Assembly: GCA_050182275.1 (NCBI GenBank)
Contig: JBFXCK010000001.1
Span: 214,092 to 278,091, forward strand
DNA length: 64,000 nucleotides
Direction of reading: 5' to 3'
Source of the DNA: JBFXCK01 sp050182275
GTDB taxonomy: Bacteria > Pseudomonadota > Alphaproteobacteria > SHNJ01
Both the position numbers and the translations under genes were made by a program. The notes below the pieces were generated by a model. The model was not told where the DNA came from. It did no database searches and was given only the letters and a program-made list of their open reading frames with translations. Below, piece after piece: positions 25,318 through 34,050 of this stretch. Within the stretch, counting starts at the first letter, position 1, and every line of letters starts with the position of its first letter.

Positions 25318-26423
25318 GTGCGGTTTATCTCGATTATAACGCAACCTCGCCCTTGCGCCTGGAAGTGAAGCGGGCGATGGCCGAGGCGTTGGATAATTAT
25401 GGCAATCCATCCTCGATTCATCAGGCCGGCAGAGCGGCGCGCAAAAAAATTGAAGAAGCGCGGGTTGCGGTCGCCACTTCGGTCGGCGTTGCCCCGCACC
25501 GGGTTATTTTCACCAGCAATGGCAGCGAAGCCAATAACACTATTCTACGCTGCGTGAAATCGGTGCAAACGATTTTGATTTCCGCAATCGAACATGATTC
25601 GGTACGCCGTGCCGTGCCCGATGCCGTCATTATCCCGGTTGATCAACAAGGCCTGATCAAATTAGAGGCCCTCGAAAATTTATTGCAAGCCGCCCAAGCG
25701 CCGGCCCTGGTCAGCGTGATGCTGGCGAATAATGAGACCGGCGCCATTCAGCCCATCGCCGAAGTGGTCGAAATAGCCAAACGTTTCGGCGCTTATGTTC
25801 ATACCGATGCGGTGCAGGCCTTTGGCAAAATGCCGGTCAATTTTATCGAGCTTGGCGTTGATGCGATGACGATTGCGGCGCATAAAGTAGGTGGGCCTAA
25901 GGGCGTTGGCGCCTTGATTGTCAATGAACGCATCCCCTTATCACCCTTCTTGCTGGGTGGCGGGCAGGAACGGAATTTGCGGGCGGGTACGGAAAATGTA
26001 CCCGCAATTATCGGTTTTGGCGCATTGGCGCAATGTTTGAAAGCGCAAGAAAATGAGTGGAACCGGCAACAAAATTTACGCGATTATACCGAAGAGCAAA
26101 TCCTTGTTTTATCGCCAAACGCTACCATTTTAGCTAAGGGGGCGCCGCGATTGCCAAACACCTCTTGTTTGGCTTTGCCGGCATGGCGCAGCGAAACATT
26201 GTTGCTGCAATTTGATTTAAGCGGAATCGCCGTGTCTTCGGGGGCCGCTTGCTCTTCAGGCAAAGTAAAGCCGTCGCATGTTTTGCAGGCGATGAATATT
26301 TCCGAAGATATCGTACAAAGCGCTTTACGCGTAAGCATTGGCTGGAAAACCGTAAAAGCGGATATTGACGCGTTTTTGAACCGGGTAAAATCGCTGCATG
26401 AAGACAAAACTTTGGCAGCTTAA
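25314..26423 (+). CDS. Cysteine desulfurase family protein (NifS-like), first of two
   Basis: A PLP-dependent class V aminotransferase of 369 residues. Its landmarks are YLDYNATSPLR, SNGSEANNTILR, the HTDAVQAFGK region, the PLP lysine in IAAHKVGGPKGVGAL, RAGTENVPAI, and the active-site Cys loop SSGAACSSGKVKPSHVL. It is shorter than IscS and diverged from it. Its placement between iscR and iscS parallels other alphaproteobacterial isc operons, such as those of rickettsiae. It may be a second sulphur donor; which acceptor it serves is unknown. It starts within the iscR stop. Confidence 0.9.
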   Translation: MSAVYLDYNATSPLRLEVKRAMAEALDNYGNPSSIHQAGRAARKKIEEARVAVATSVGVAPHRVIFTSNGSEANNTILRCVKSVQTILISAIEHDSVRRAVPDAVIIPVDQQGLIKLEALENLLQAAQAPALVSVMLANNETGAIQPIAEVVEIAKRFGAYVHTDAVQAFGKMPVNFIELGVDAMTIAAHKVGGPKGVGALIVNERIPLSPFLLGGGQERNLRAGTENVPAIIGFGALAQCLKAQENEWNRQQNLRDYTEEQILVLSPNATILAKGAPRLPNTSCLALPAWRSETLLLQFDLSGIAVSSGAACSSGKVKPSHVLQAMNISEDIVQSALRVSIGWKTVKADIDAFLNRVKSLHEDKTLAA

Positions 26424-26432
26424 AGGGAGTTA

Positions 26433-27722
26433 ATGATGGCGTTAACAATGAAAAAACAAGAAAACAATTCCACGCTGGAACGGCAAAATGGCCGCACTAT
26501 GGCGATGCCCTTAACGCGCCCGATTTATTTGGATTATCAGGCCACCACGCCGATGGATCCGCGCGTGCTGGAAGCTATGCTGCCTTATTTCACCGAAAAA
26601 TTCGGCAATCCGCATTCACGCAATCATTTATATGGCTGGGAAGCTGAAGATGCGGTGGAAGAAGCGCGCGAAGAGATCGCCAAAATCATCAATGCCGATG
26701 CCAAGGAAATCATTTTCACCTCGGGCGCTACCGAATCGAATAATTTGGCCTTAAAAGGCGTTGGGCATTTTTATAAAGATAAAAAGAATCATGTCATCAC
26801 TTGCGTCACCGAACATAAATGCGTGCTCGATTCCTGCCGGCATTTGGAGCAAGAAGGTTTCGAAATCACCTATTTGCCCGTCAAACCGAATGGGTTGATC
26901 GATATGGAGCAATTAAAGGCGGCGATTACCGATAAAACCGCTCTTGTATCGATTATGATGGTGAATAATGAAATCGGCGTGATTCAACCAGTCGCGGAAA
27001 TCGGCAAATTGTGCCGCGAGCGCGGCGTGTTTTTCCACACCGATGCGGCGCAAGCGGTTGGTAAAGTGCCGATCGATGTCGAGGCGATGAATATCGATTT
27101 GCTTTCTATTTCCGGCCACAAAATTTATGGGCCTAAGGGCATCGGCGCTTTATATGTGCGCCGCCGCCCGCGCGTGCGCTTGCAGGCTTTAATTGATGGC
27201 GGCGGGCAAGAACGCGGCATGCGTTCCGGCACGTTGCCGACTCCCTTATGTGTTGGTTTGGGTAAAGCTTGCGAAATTGCGCGCCTGGAAATGACCGAGG
27301 AAAATAAACGCCTGGAAACTTTGCGCCGCCGCTTTTTGCAAACTTTGCGCCGCGAATTGAAAGATATTTATATCAATGGCGATGAAGATCACCGCGTGCC
27401 GGGTAATTTGAATATCAGCTTTGCCTATGTGGAAGGCGAATCATTGATGATGGGGATTAAGAATTTATCCGTTTCTTCCGGTTCAGCTTGCACCTCGGCA
27501 TCTTTGGAGCCATCTTATGTATTGCGCGCATTGGGTGTTGAAGAAGAATTAGCGCATACCAGCTTACGCATCGGTTTTGGCCGGTTCACTACCGAAGAAG
27601 AAGTCGACCGCGCTGCGGCCGATATTATCGCCGCGGTCAATAAGCTGCGCGCCATGAGCCCGTTGTGGGAAATGGTGCAAGAAGGCATCGATATTAAGTC
27701 CATTCAATGGGCGGAACACTAA
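26433..27722 (+). CDS. iscS: Cysteine desulfurase IscS
   Basis: Provides persulphide sulphur from cysteine to IscU and to tRNA thiolation enzymes such as MnmA, encoded downstream. The 429 residues include a roughly 25-residue N-terminal extension before RPIYLDYQATTPMDPRV. The PLP lysine is in SISGHKIYGPKGIGAL and the mobile Cys in SSGSACTSASLEPSYVLRAL. The C-terminal IscU-binding tail ends WEMVQEGIDIKSIQWAEH, typical of group I IscS. GGGAG precedes the ATG pair at 26433/26436. Confidence 0.97.
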   Translation: MMALTMKKQENNSTLERQNGRTMAMPLTRPIYLDYQATTPMDPRVLEAMLPYFTEKFGNPHSRNHLYGWEAEDAVEEAREEIAKIINADAKEIIFTSGATESNNLALKGVGHFYKDKKNHVITCVTEHKCVLDSCRHLEQEGFEITYLPVKPNGLIDMEQLKAAITDKTALVSIMMVNNEIGVIQPVAEIGKLCRERGVFFHTDAAQAVGKVPIDVEAMNIDLLSISGHKIYGPKGIGALYVRRRPRVRLQALIDGGGQERGMRSGTLPTPLCVGLGKACEIARLEMTEENKRLETLRRRFLQTLRRELKDIYINGDEDHRVPGNLNISFAYVEGESLMMGIKNLSVSSGSACTSASLEPSYVLRALGVEEELAHTSLRIGFGRFTTEEEVDRAAADIIAAVNKLRAMSPLWEMVQEGIDIKSIQWAEH

Positions 27723-27738
27723 GTAAAGGAGAAGTAAC

Positions 27739-28140
27739 ATGGCCTATAGCAAAGAACTGCTTGATCTATATGAAAACCCGAAAAATATCGGCTCGCTTGA
27801 TAAAGACGATCCGAATGTCGGCACCGCTTTGGTGGGTGCGCCCGCTTGCGGCGACGTGATGAAGTTGCAAATCAAGGTCGGCGATGATGGCCGGATTGTT
27901 GACGCCAAGTTTAAAACCTTTGGCTGCGGTTCCGCCATTGCTTCAAGTTCGCTGGCGACCGAATGGGTAAAGGGTAAAACGCTTGATGAAGCTTCACAAA
28001 TCAAGAACACGCATATTGCCGAACATTTGGCTTTGCCGCCGGTTAAAATCCATTGCTCGATTTTGGCGGAAGATGCGATTAAAGGCGCTATCAATGATTT
28101 GAAAACGAAGAAAACCCCTAACAGTTCGGAGGCTGCTTAA
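27739..28140 (+). CDS. iscU: Fe-S cluster scaffold IscU
   Basis: Scaffold on which [2Fe-2S] clusters are assembled before transfer. Its 133 residues contain the three conserved Cys: ALVGAPACGDVM, FKTFGCGSAIASSS and VKIHCSILAEDAIK. The assembly Asp is in CGD. The LPPVK motif recognised by HscA is present (ALPPVKIHC), matching the hscBA genes downstream. AAAGGAG precedes the start. Confidence 0.97.
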   Translation: MAYSKELLDLYENPKNIGSLDKDDPNVGTALVGAPACGDVMKLQIKVGDDGRIVDAKFKTFGCGSAIASSSLATEWVKGKTLDEASQIKNTHIAEHLALPPVKIHCSILAEDAIKGAINDLKTKKTPNSSEAA

Positions 28141-28141
28141 C

Positions 28142-28483
28142 ATGAATCCGCGTCCCCCCGTTCTTACCATTACCGACCGCGCTGCCGAACAGGTGCGCTA
28201 TTTGATGAGCCAGCGTTCAACCCCGGCTAAGGGCTTGCGCATCGGCGTGCGGGCGCGCGGCTGTTCCGGCATGGCCTATACGCTGGAATACACCGATCAG
28301 GAGCATCCCGGCGATGAAGTGATCCAACATGGCGATTTGACAATTTATATTGATCCGAAAGCCACGATGTTTTTGCTGGGCACGCAAATGGATTATGTTG
28401 AAGATAAACTTCAATCCGGTTTTACTTTTAAAAATCCGAATGAAAAAGGCCGCTGCGGTTGCGGCGAGTCGTTCCACGTTTAA
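28142..28483 (+). CDS. iscA: A-type Fe-S carrier IscA
   Basis: Carrier delivering clusters or iron to target proteins. Its 113 residues hold the three A-type cysteines: Cys in VRARGCSGMAYTLEY and the C-terminal pair in GRCGCGESFHV. It starts one base after the iscU stop and ends five bases before hscB. The order U-A-hscB-hscA is the standard isc layout. Confidence 0.96.
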   Translation: MNPRPPVLTITDRAAEQVRYLMSQRSTPAKGLRIGVRARGCSGMAYTLEYTDQEHPGDEVIQHGDLTIYIDPKATMFLLGTQMDYVEDKLQSGFTFKNPNEKGRCGCGESFHV

Positions 28484-28488
28484 AAACC

Positions 28489-29034
28489 ATGGCGCCAAAT
28501 CCCTATACGCGTTTCGGCTTGGCGCCTTCCTTTGTGATTGATGAGGCGGCGCTCGAGGTCAAATACCACCAGCTGCAACAAATCTTGCATCCTGACCGTT
28601 TCGCCACCAAGACGCCGCGTGAAAAATTATTGGCGCAAAGCGAGGCGGTTAATTTAAACGAGGATTATAAAATCTTGCGTGATCCGGTAAAGCGGGCTGA
28701 AACCTTGCTGGGATTAGCCGGAAAAGCTTTAACGGATGGCGAAGGTAAAACCATTCAAGACCCGGCGATTTTAATGATGGCGCTGGAAAGCCGCGAGCAT
28801 TTGACCGAAGTTAAAAATATCGCGCAATTGGAAAAGCTGGCGCAAAGAAACAGGGAAGAAATTGACGGTATCGTCAATAATTTGGAAGACGCCTTCACCG
28901 AAAATAATTTGGCCGAGGCGCAAAGCTTGACCCTGCGCCTGAAATACGCGCAAAAATTTTCGGAAGAAATCGATGTGATGCGGCGGCGTTTAAATGAAGA
29001 AAGAATACTCCATGGCCTTGCTGCAAATTCATGA
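28489..29034 (+). CDS. hscB: Fe-S assembly co-chaperone HscB
   Basis: J-domain co-chaperone that brings IscU to HscA and stimulates its ATPase. ATG 28489 (MAPNPYTRFGLAPSFVID) is chosen; the longer frame overlaps iscA. The product has 181 residues. The J domain contains the essential HPD motif (QILHPDRFATKTPREK), and the C-terminal three-helix domain binds IscU. The last bases overlap the start of hscA. Confidence 0.94.
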   Translation: MAPNPYTRFGLAPSFVIDEAALEVKYHQLQQILHPDRFATKTPREKLLAQSEAVNLNEDYKILRDPVKRAETLLGLAGKALTDGEGKTIQDPAILMMALESREHLTEVKNIAQLEKLAQRNREEIDGIVNNLEDAFTENNLAEAQSLTLRLKYAQKFSEEIDVMRRRLNEERILHGLAANS

Positions 29035-30799
29035 GCCGGAAAAAAATCCGGCTATTGGCATCGATTTGGGTACAACCAATTCGGTGGTGGCGGTCATGCG
29101 CGCCGGCAAGGCAGAGGTGTTGCGTGATACCAAGGGTAACGGGCTGATTCCGTCAATCGTAGCCTATGAAGGCAACCAAATTTTAGTGGGCGAAGCGGCG
29201 CAAAAATCGGATTACGCGGTTGCCTCGATCAAACGTTTAATGGGCAAAAGTGCGGCTGAAGTTCCGGAAATTTTGGGGCAAAAGCTGCATCTCACTAAGC
29301 AGCAAGACGGTTTGGCGCGTTTGCAAATTGGCAATCGGGTTTTAACTCCGGTTGAAATTTCCGCCGAAATTTTACGCGAAGTCAAAAAACGGGTGGAAGA
29401 AGCGCTTGGGCAGAAAGTAACGCAAGCAGTTATTACAGTGCCTGCCTATTTTGATGAAGCCGCCCGCACCGCGACGCGCGATGCCGCACGCCTGGCAGGC
29501 TTGCAAGTTTTGCGCCTTATTAATGAACCCACAGCCGCCGCCCTGGCTTACGGCCTTGATAGCAAGGCCGAAGGGATTTACGCGGTATATGATTTGGGCG
29601 GTGGCACTTTCGATATTTCCATTTTGCATTTGCGCCAAGGGGTGTTTCAAGTTCTGGCCACCGGCGGCAATGCCAGTTTAGGCGGCGATGATATTGACCG
29701 CGCGATTGCCGAACATTGGCTGTCTGGTAAAAAGCCTGATGCCGCCACTTTAAAAAATCATTTACGCCTGGCGCGTGCAGCTAAGGAAGAATTGACATTG
29801 AAGGAAAGTGTTACATCACCCCTGCCGCTTGACCGCGCCACGTTGAATCGCTTGATGGCGCCGTTTATTCAAAAAACTTTGGCTGCTTGTGCCCACACTT
29901 TGGCCGATGCGAAATTGAAAAACACCGATATTAAAGGTGTTGTTATGGTGGGTGGTTCTACCCGCGCACCCTTTGTGCGTGAAAAAGTGCAAGAATTTTT
30001 TAATCAAGAATTATTGACCGGCATTAATCCCGATGAAGTGGTGGCGGTTGGCGCTGCGTTGCAGGCGCATGCCTTAACCGAAGGCGGCAGCACATTGTTG
30101 TTAGATGTATTGCCGCTGTCCTTAGGTTTGGAAACCATGGGCGGATTAACCGAAAAAATTATTCCGCGCAACAGCACTATCCCCGTCGCTAAGGCGCAAG
30201 AATTTACTAATTATCAAGATGGTCAGACCGCGATGTTAATTCACGTGGTGCAGGGCGAGCGCGAAACGGTTGCCGATAACCGTTCGCTTGCACGGTTTGT
30301 GCTGCAAGATATTCCGCCGATGGCCGCCAACAGCGCGCGCATTCGGGTTACCTTCACGGTTGATGCGGACGGTCTATTAACTGTAACGGCTGAAGAAAAA
30401 ACAACCGGTAAAGCACAGCGCATTGAAGTCAAACCCTCTTACGGTTTAAGTGAAGAAGAAATGGTCGTCATGCTACGCGCAAGTTTGGATAATGCCGGGA
30501 ATGATATGGCAAGCCGGTTTTTAATCGAAGCCCGGATTGAGGCGGAAAGATTGCTGCAATCTTTGCAAGACGCCTTGAAGCTTGACGCCGATTTATTAAA
30601 TGAAGCCGAATATCAAAATTTGCAGAAAAAACAGGCGCAATTGAAGGAAGTTTTAAAAGATAACGATCATGGGGCTATTAAGGCAGAGGCTAAAGAATTG
30701 GAAGATGCCTTTATTCCCTTTGCCGAACGCAGGCTTTCCCGGGCGATCAGGCTTAAATTGGAAGAAAGCGAAGAATTCAGCCCCCGTAAAACGGCCTAG
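29012..30799 (+). CDS. hscA: Fe-S assembly Hsp70 chaperone HscA
   Basis: Specialised Hsp70 that binds the LPPVK loop of IscU and promotes cluster transfer. I prefer ATG 29012 because MALLQIHEP matches the conserved HscA N-terminus. ATG 28994 would add six residues. The nucleotide-binding domain is visible (GIDLGTTNSVVAVMRAG, VPAYFDEAARTATRDAA, YDLGGGTFDISIL, VMVGGSTRAPFVR). The substrate-binding domain and a helical lid follow. The product is about 595 residues. It overlaps the hscB 3' end. Confidence 0.95.
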   Translation: MALLQIHEPEKNPAIGIDLGTTNSVVAVMRAGKAEVLRDTKGNGLIPSIVAYEGNQILVGEAAQKSDYAVASIKRLMGKSAAEVPEILGQKLHLTKQQDGLARLQIGNRVLTPVEISAEILREVKKRVEEALGQKVTQAVITVPAYFDEAARTATRDAARLAGLQVLRLINEPTAAALAYGLDSKAEGIYAVYDLGGGTFDISILHLRQGVFQVLATGGNASLGGDDIDRAIAEHWLSGKKPDAATLKNHLRLARAAKEELTLKESVTSPLPLDRATLNRLMAPFIQKTLAACAHTLADAKLKNTDIKGVVMVGGSTRAPFVREKVQEFFNQELLTGINPDEVVAVGAALQAHALTEGGSTLLLDVLPLSLGLETMGGLTEKIIPRNSTIPVAKAQEFTNYQDGQTAMLIHVVQGERETVADNRSLARFVLQDIPPMAANSARIRVTFTVDADGLLTVTAEEKTTGKAQRIEVKPSYGLSEEEMVVMLRASLDNAGNDMASRFLIEARIEAERLLQSLQDALKLDADLLNEAEYQNLQKKQAQLKEVLKDNDHGAIKAEAKELEDAFIPFAERRLSRAIRLKLEESEEFSPRKTA

Positions 30800-30850
30800 C
30801 GGAAGCGTTCAATTTTCGTTATATAATCAGGTTTTAGGAGTAGTTATCGA

Positions 30851-31198
30851 ATGCCGAAAATGACTTTTATCGATCCCCAAGGCAACCGCAAGGAAGTGGA
30901 TGCGCCCGATGGCTTGTCGGTGCTTGAAATCGCCCACCGCAATGGCATCGATTTGGAAGGCGCTTGCGAAGGCTCGCTCGCCTGTTCAACTTGCCATGTA
31001 ATCGTTGCCCCCGAAGATTACGACCGTTTATCGGAAGCAACCGAGGAAGAAGAGGATATGCTTGATCTTGCTTTCGGCCTAACCCATACCTCGCGCCTGG
31101 GCTGTCAAATTATTATTACACAAGAATTAGATGGCATCACTGTTACGTTGCCCGCCGCCACGCGCAATATGCAGGTGGATAAGAAAACAGGAACTTAA
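30851..31198 (+). CDS. fdx: [2Fe-2S] ferredoxin, ISC type
   Basis: Adrenodoxin-like ferredoxin that supplies electrons for cluster assembly. Its 115 residues carry the cluster Cys in GACEGSLACSTCHVIV and the fourth Cys in RLGCQII, with the acidic EATEEEEDMLDLAFGL helix between them. TTTTAGGAG precedes the start. The 51-base gap after hscA holds a TATAAT at 30822-30827 without a good -35, so an extra promoter is possible but weak. Confidence 0.96.
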   Translation: MPKMTFIDPQGNRKEVDAPDGLSVLEIAHRNGIDLEGACEGSLACSTCHVIVAPEDYDRLSEATEEEEDMLDLAFGLTHTSRLGCQIIITQELDGITVTLPAATRNMQVDKKTGT

Positions 31199-31210
31199 TA
31201 GGAGGTAACA

Positions 31211-31804
31211 ATGGAGGGGGATTTAGGAATATTAGATAAATTAGAAATAAAAAAAATTACTGAAAATCCGATATTTCTAGTTGAGGCGTTGGATCAGGCA
31301 TTACCGAAAGGTTTTGCCGGTGATTTGCCTTTGGAATATGAGGCGGTCTTGGCAGAAAAATTAAGCGAAGCGCTTGATTCATTGTCACCGGCGCAGCTTA
31401 AAGATTGGTGGAATAATTTACATACTTTGAGAGGGCGTTCGTACGAAGATGAGATTGATGAAGCTTTTTATGTTGGAGAGGCAGCTGTACAAGCTTTACA
31501 AAGCGGTGATCCGGAAGACGCTAAAAAATTAGATGATGCGATGGAAAAAGCAGATGGTGAGGCAGCTGGTAAGGGCAATACCATTTATAAACAAACAGAT
31601 ATTATTTTAGAGCATGTCGTTAATTATTTGCTTGATCGTTTTCCCTACTTAAGAAAACGCACACGTGATATTGCCAAGCATGCAAGGCCTGAACCTAAAC
31701 CGGTTTACGACCCTTTGCCTTTCCAGGTTCATCAAAGCATCGATATTATCACAGAAGCTGGCGGTGATGCGTTGCTGCGCCGCCGACAAAGAGGAGCCCG
31801 CTAA
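31211..31804 (+). CDS. Unrecognised protein inside the isc operon
   Basis: I do not recognise this 197-residue protein. It is acidic and helical, with no signal peptide or membrane segment and no cysteine that I can see. The first part (KLEIKKITENPIFLVEALD) precedes a Leu/Ala/Glu-rich region (YEAVLAEKLSEALDSLSPAQ). The C-terminus is basic (LRRRQRGAR). Codon use appears more A/T-ended than in its neighbours. It sits between fdx and iscX, normally adjacent genes, with its own AGGAGG site at 31200. Its TAA overlaps the iscX ATG by one base, so it is probably translated and coupled to iscX. Function unknown. Confidence 0.7.
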   Translation: MEGDLGILDKLEIKKITENPIFLVEALDQALPKGFAGDLPLEYEAVLAEKLSEALDSLSPAQLKDWWNNLHTLRGRSYEDEIDEAFYVGEAAVQALQSGDPEDAKKLDDAMEKADGEAAGKGNTIYKQTDIILEHVVNYLLDRFPYLRKRTRDIAKHARPEPKPVYDPLPFQVHQSIDIITEAGGDALLRRRQRGAR

Positions 31805-32004
31805 TGGGTTTACGCTGGACCGATGTGCACGATATAGCGATTGAGCTGGAAGAAAAATATCCAACCATCGATATTTTATCGATCCGCTTTACCGATTTGC
31901 ATAAATGGGTGCGTGAGTTGCCCAATTTTAGCGATGATCCGAACCGGTCGAACGAAAAAATTTTAGAGGCCATTCAAATGACATGGCTGGATGAACGTGG
32001 GTAA
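31804..32004 (+). CDS. iscX: Fe-S assembly protein IscX
   Basis: A small acidic protein (66 residues) that binds IscS and iron and modulates cluster assembly. The sequence shows the family pattern WTDVHDIAIELEEKYP, RFTDLHKWVRELPNF and SNEKILEAIQMTWLDE. It usually follows fdx directly; here one unknown gene intervenes. The start overlaps the preceding stop (TAATG). The end overlaps or abuts mnmA. Confidence 0.93.
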   Translation: MGLRWTDVHDIAIELEEKYPTIDILSIRFTDLHKWVRELPNFSDDPNRSNEKILEAIQMTWLDERG

Positions 32005-32008
32005 AGTA

Positions 32009-33130
32009 ATGAACTCGCTTGGCATTAACAAGGATCCTAAGGATACCCGCGTGGTGGTGGCCATGTCGGGCGGGGTGGATTCATCGGTTGTGGCTGGTTT
32101 AATGAAACAAAGCGGCTATGATGTCATTGGCATTACGCTCCAGCTTTACGATTACGGTTTGGCGGTTGGCAAGAAGGGCGCTTGTTGCGCGGGCCAAGAT
32201 ATTTATGATGCCAAAATGGTGGCCGATAAATTGGCGATCCCCCATTACGTTCTCGATTATGAAAGCAAATTCAAAGAGGCGGTGATCGATGATTTCACCG
32301 AAAGCTATATGCGCGGTGAAACGCCAATTCCCTGTGTCCGCTGCAATCAAACCGTCAAGTTCCGCGATTTAGTGGCGATGGCGCGTGAATTGAAGGCTGA
32401 TGCTTTGGCCACCGGCCATTATGTTCGCCGCGTCATGGGTGAAAAGGGTGCTGAAATGCACCGCGCCGCCGATTTGGGCCGCGATCAAAGTTATTTTTTA
32501 TTCACCACCAGCCAAGACCAGCTCGATTTCTTGCGTTTTCCGTTGGGCGATTTACCGAAAAGCGCTACACGCGAAATGGCGCGCGAGCTTGGGCTGATCG
32601 TGGCCGATAAACCCGATTCACAAGATATTTGTTTCGTGCCGAACGGCGATTACGCCAGTGTTGTGAAAAAAATCCGCCCCGATGCGGCGCAAGGCGGCGA
32701 TATTGTCGATTTGCAGGGAAAAGTTTTAGGCCGGCATGAAGGCATTATTCACTACACCATTGGCCAGCGCCGCGGCATTGGGGTTGGCGGCGGCGAAGCG
32801 CTTTATGTTATTAGTGTCGAGCCGCGCACAAAGCGCGTGGTAGTGGGGCCGAAAGAGGCCTTAGGCAAAGACCGTTTTTGGGTGAATGAATTAAATTGGC
32901 TGGCCGAAGAAATTCCCGGCCAAGGCTTAAAAGTTCAAGCCCGCATGCGTTCCAGCCAGCCTTTGGTTGATGCGACAATTTTTATGCGTGGCGCTGGTAA
33001 AGCTGAAATCATTTTAGATGTTCCGCATCAAGGCATTGCCCCAGGGCAAGCCGGCGTATTTTACCGCAATGACCGCATGCTGGGCGGCGGATGGATTTTG
33101 CGCGAAGAGGCGGTTACAAAAGCGGCTTAA
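32009..33130 (+). CDS. mnmA: tRNA-specific 2-thiouridylase MnmA
   Basis: Installs the 2-thio group on wobble uridine 34 of Glu, Gln and Lys tRNAs, using sulphur relayed from IscS. ATG 32009 (MNSLGINKDPKDTRVVVAM) is preferred; ATG 31991 lies inside iscX and would add six residues. The PP-loop is AMSGGVDSSVVAG. The two catalytic cysteines are in PCVRCNQTVKF and SQDICFVPNGDY. The C-terminal beta-barrel domains follow. Placement at the end of the isc operon fits the sulphur-supply link. Confidence 0.95.
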   Translation: MNSLGINKDPKDTRVVVAMSGGVDSSVVAGLMKQSGYDVIGITLQLYDYGLAVGKKGACCAGQDIYDAKMVADKLAIPHYVLDYESKFKEAVIDDFTESYMRGETPIPCVRCNQTVKFRDLVAMARELKADALATGHYVRRVMGEKGAEMHRAADLGRDQSYFLFTTSQDQLDFLRFPLGDLPKSATREMARELGLIVADKPDSQDICFVPNGDYASVVKKIRPDAAQGGDIVDLQGKVLGRHEGIIHYTIGQRRGIGVGGGEALYVISVEPRTKRVVVGPKEALGKDRFWVNELNWLAEEIPGQGLKVQARMRSSQPLVDATIFMRGAGKAEIILDVPHQGIAPGQAGVFYRNDRMLGGGWILREEAVTKAA

Positions 33131-34050
33131 TTGAATAGACGGTTGGTCGGATCGCGCTTGATGGCGTTGCAATCGACCGGAGCCTTCAATAATTCCGGCC
33201 ATTTTTCTTTCCAGCCTTTATCATGCGTCACTTCAGGCACGGCGGTGACGCGCGCGCATACGGCGCTTTTAGGAGTGTTATTCACCCGGGCCGCGAAATT
33301 CTCGGCAATCGAAGTATGAATCAAGGGATCAAGATCGCCGATAAAATGATGCTGCGGAATGGTTTGCACCATATTGGCGTAATCCATCGGATTTAACGAA
33401 CCGGTAAAGGGCGTTATTTGATGGCGGGTGACCAAGGCCACCGTATCCAAATTAGCGGCTAGCGTACGCATGGATGTTACGTCATTTCTTTCCGCTGCCG
33501 CTAACACGGCAACCGCGCCGCCTCCGGAAAACCCGACCAATTCAATAGCGGGGCTTTCGGCTTTTTCCTTTAATTGATCCAGCGCATTGTTGATCGACTT
33601 GATCACTTCCGGCGCAAAACGTTTTTCCTGCCAATAGGCTTCCCCGCAATTATATTGGCCGAGCCAATGGGTGTATTGGCATGGGCGCGCTAGATAGGCG
33701 ACATTGGGCGAAGGATCCATCATCGCTAAGGCCAATACCAAACTATCTGGCGGGGTTGGGTCAACCGGCGGTGAACCGCTATTCCAGCCGCGGCCGTCGC
33801 CCTCGATATAAACCCGCAAGGGCTCCCCAGGCTTGGCAAAACGGGTATAGGAAACCAATGTAAAGGAAGGGGTAATCAGAACTGTCTGGCTGAAATTAGA
33901 CGCTGCCGCCGTTTGGCCGGCCGCCTCTAGTAAGTTTTTGCTGGTGAAGCCCAAACTGTCTAATTTGATGTTGCTTAGGCCAAAACTGGCCATATTCATG
34001 GCGGTGCAGCCGGCCAGTAAAATGCCAAGCAAAGGAATAAGAAAACGCAT
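33127..34050 (-). CDS. Putative lipoprotein with alpha/beta hydrolase fold
   Basis: A 307-residue envelope protein with a lipoprotein signal: LIPLLGILLAGC, lipidated Cys near residue 15. The hydrolase core has a nucleophile elbow, LVGFSGGGAVAVLAA. An FIGDLDPLIH segment may supply the Asp, and EVTHDKGW the His. RVYIEGDGRGWNSGSPPVDPTP is a further recognisable stretch. No substrate can be named. Its start shares one base with the stop of the methyltransferase gene upstream, and its 3' end overlaps mnmA by 4 bases. Confidence 0.75.
   Translation of the reverse strand: MRFLIPLLGILLAGCTAMNMASFGLSNIKLDSLGFTSKNLLEAAGQTAAASNFSQTVLITPSFTLVSYTRFAKPGEPLRVYIEGDGRGWNSGSPPVDPTPPDSLVLALAMMDPSPNVAYLARPCQYTHWLGQYNCGEAYWQEKRFAPEVIKSINNALDQLKEKAESPAIELVGFSGGGAVAVLAAAERNDVTSMRTLAANLDTVALVTRHQITPFTGSLNPMDYANMVQTIPQHHFIGDLDPLIHTSIAENFAARVNNTPKSAVCARVTAVPEVTHDKGWKEKWPELLKAPVDCNAIKRDPTNRLFN

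Noticed and set aside
30822..30827. A firm promoter before fdx
   Set aside because: TATAAT is present but no -35 is found at a suitable distance.
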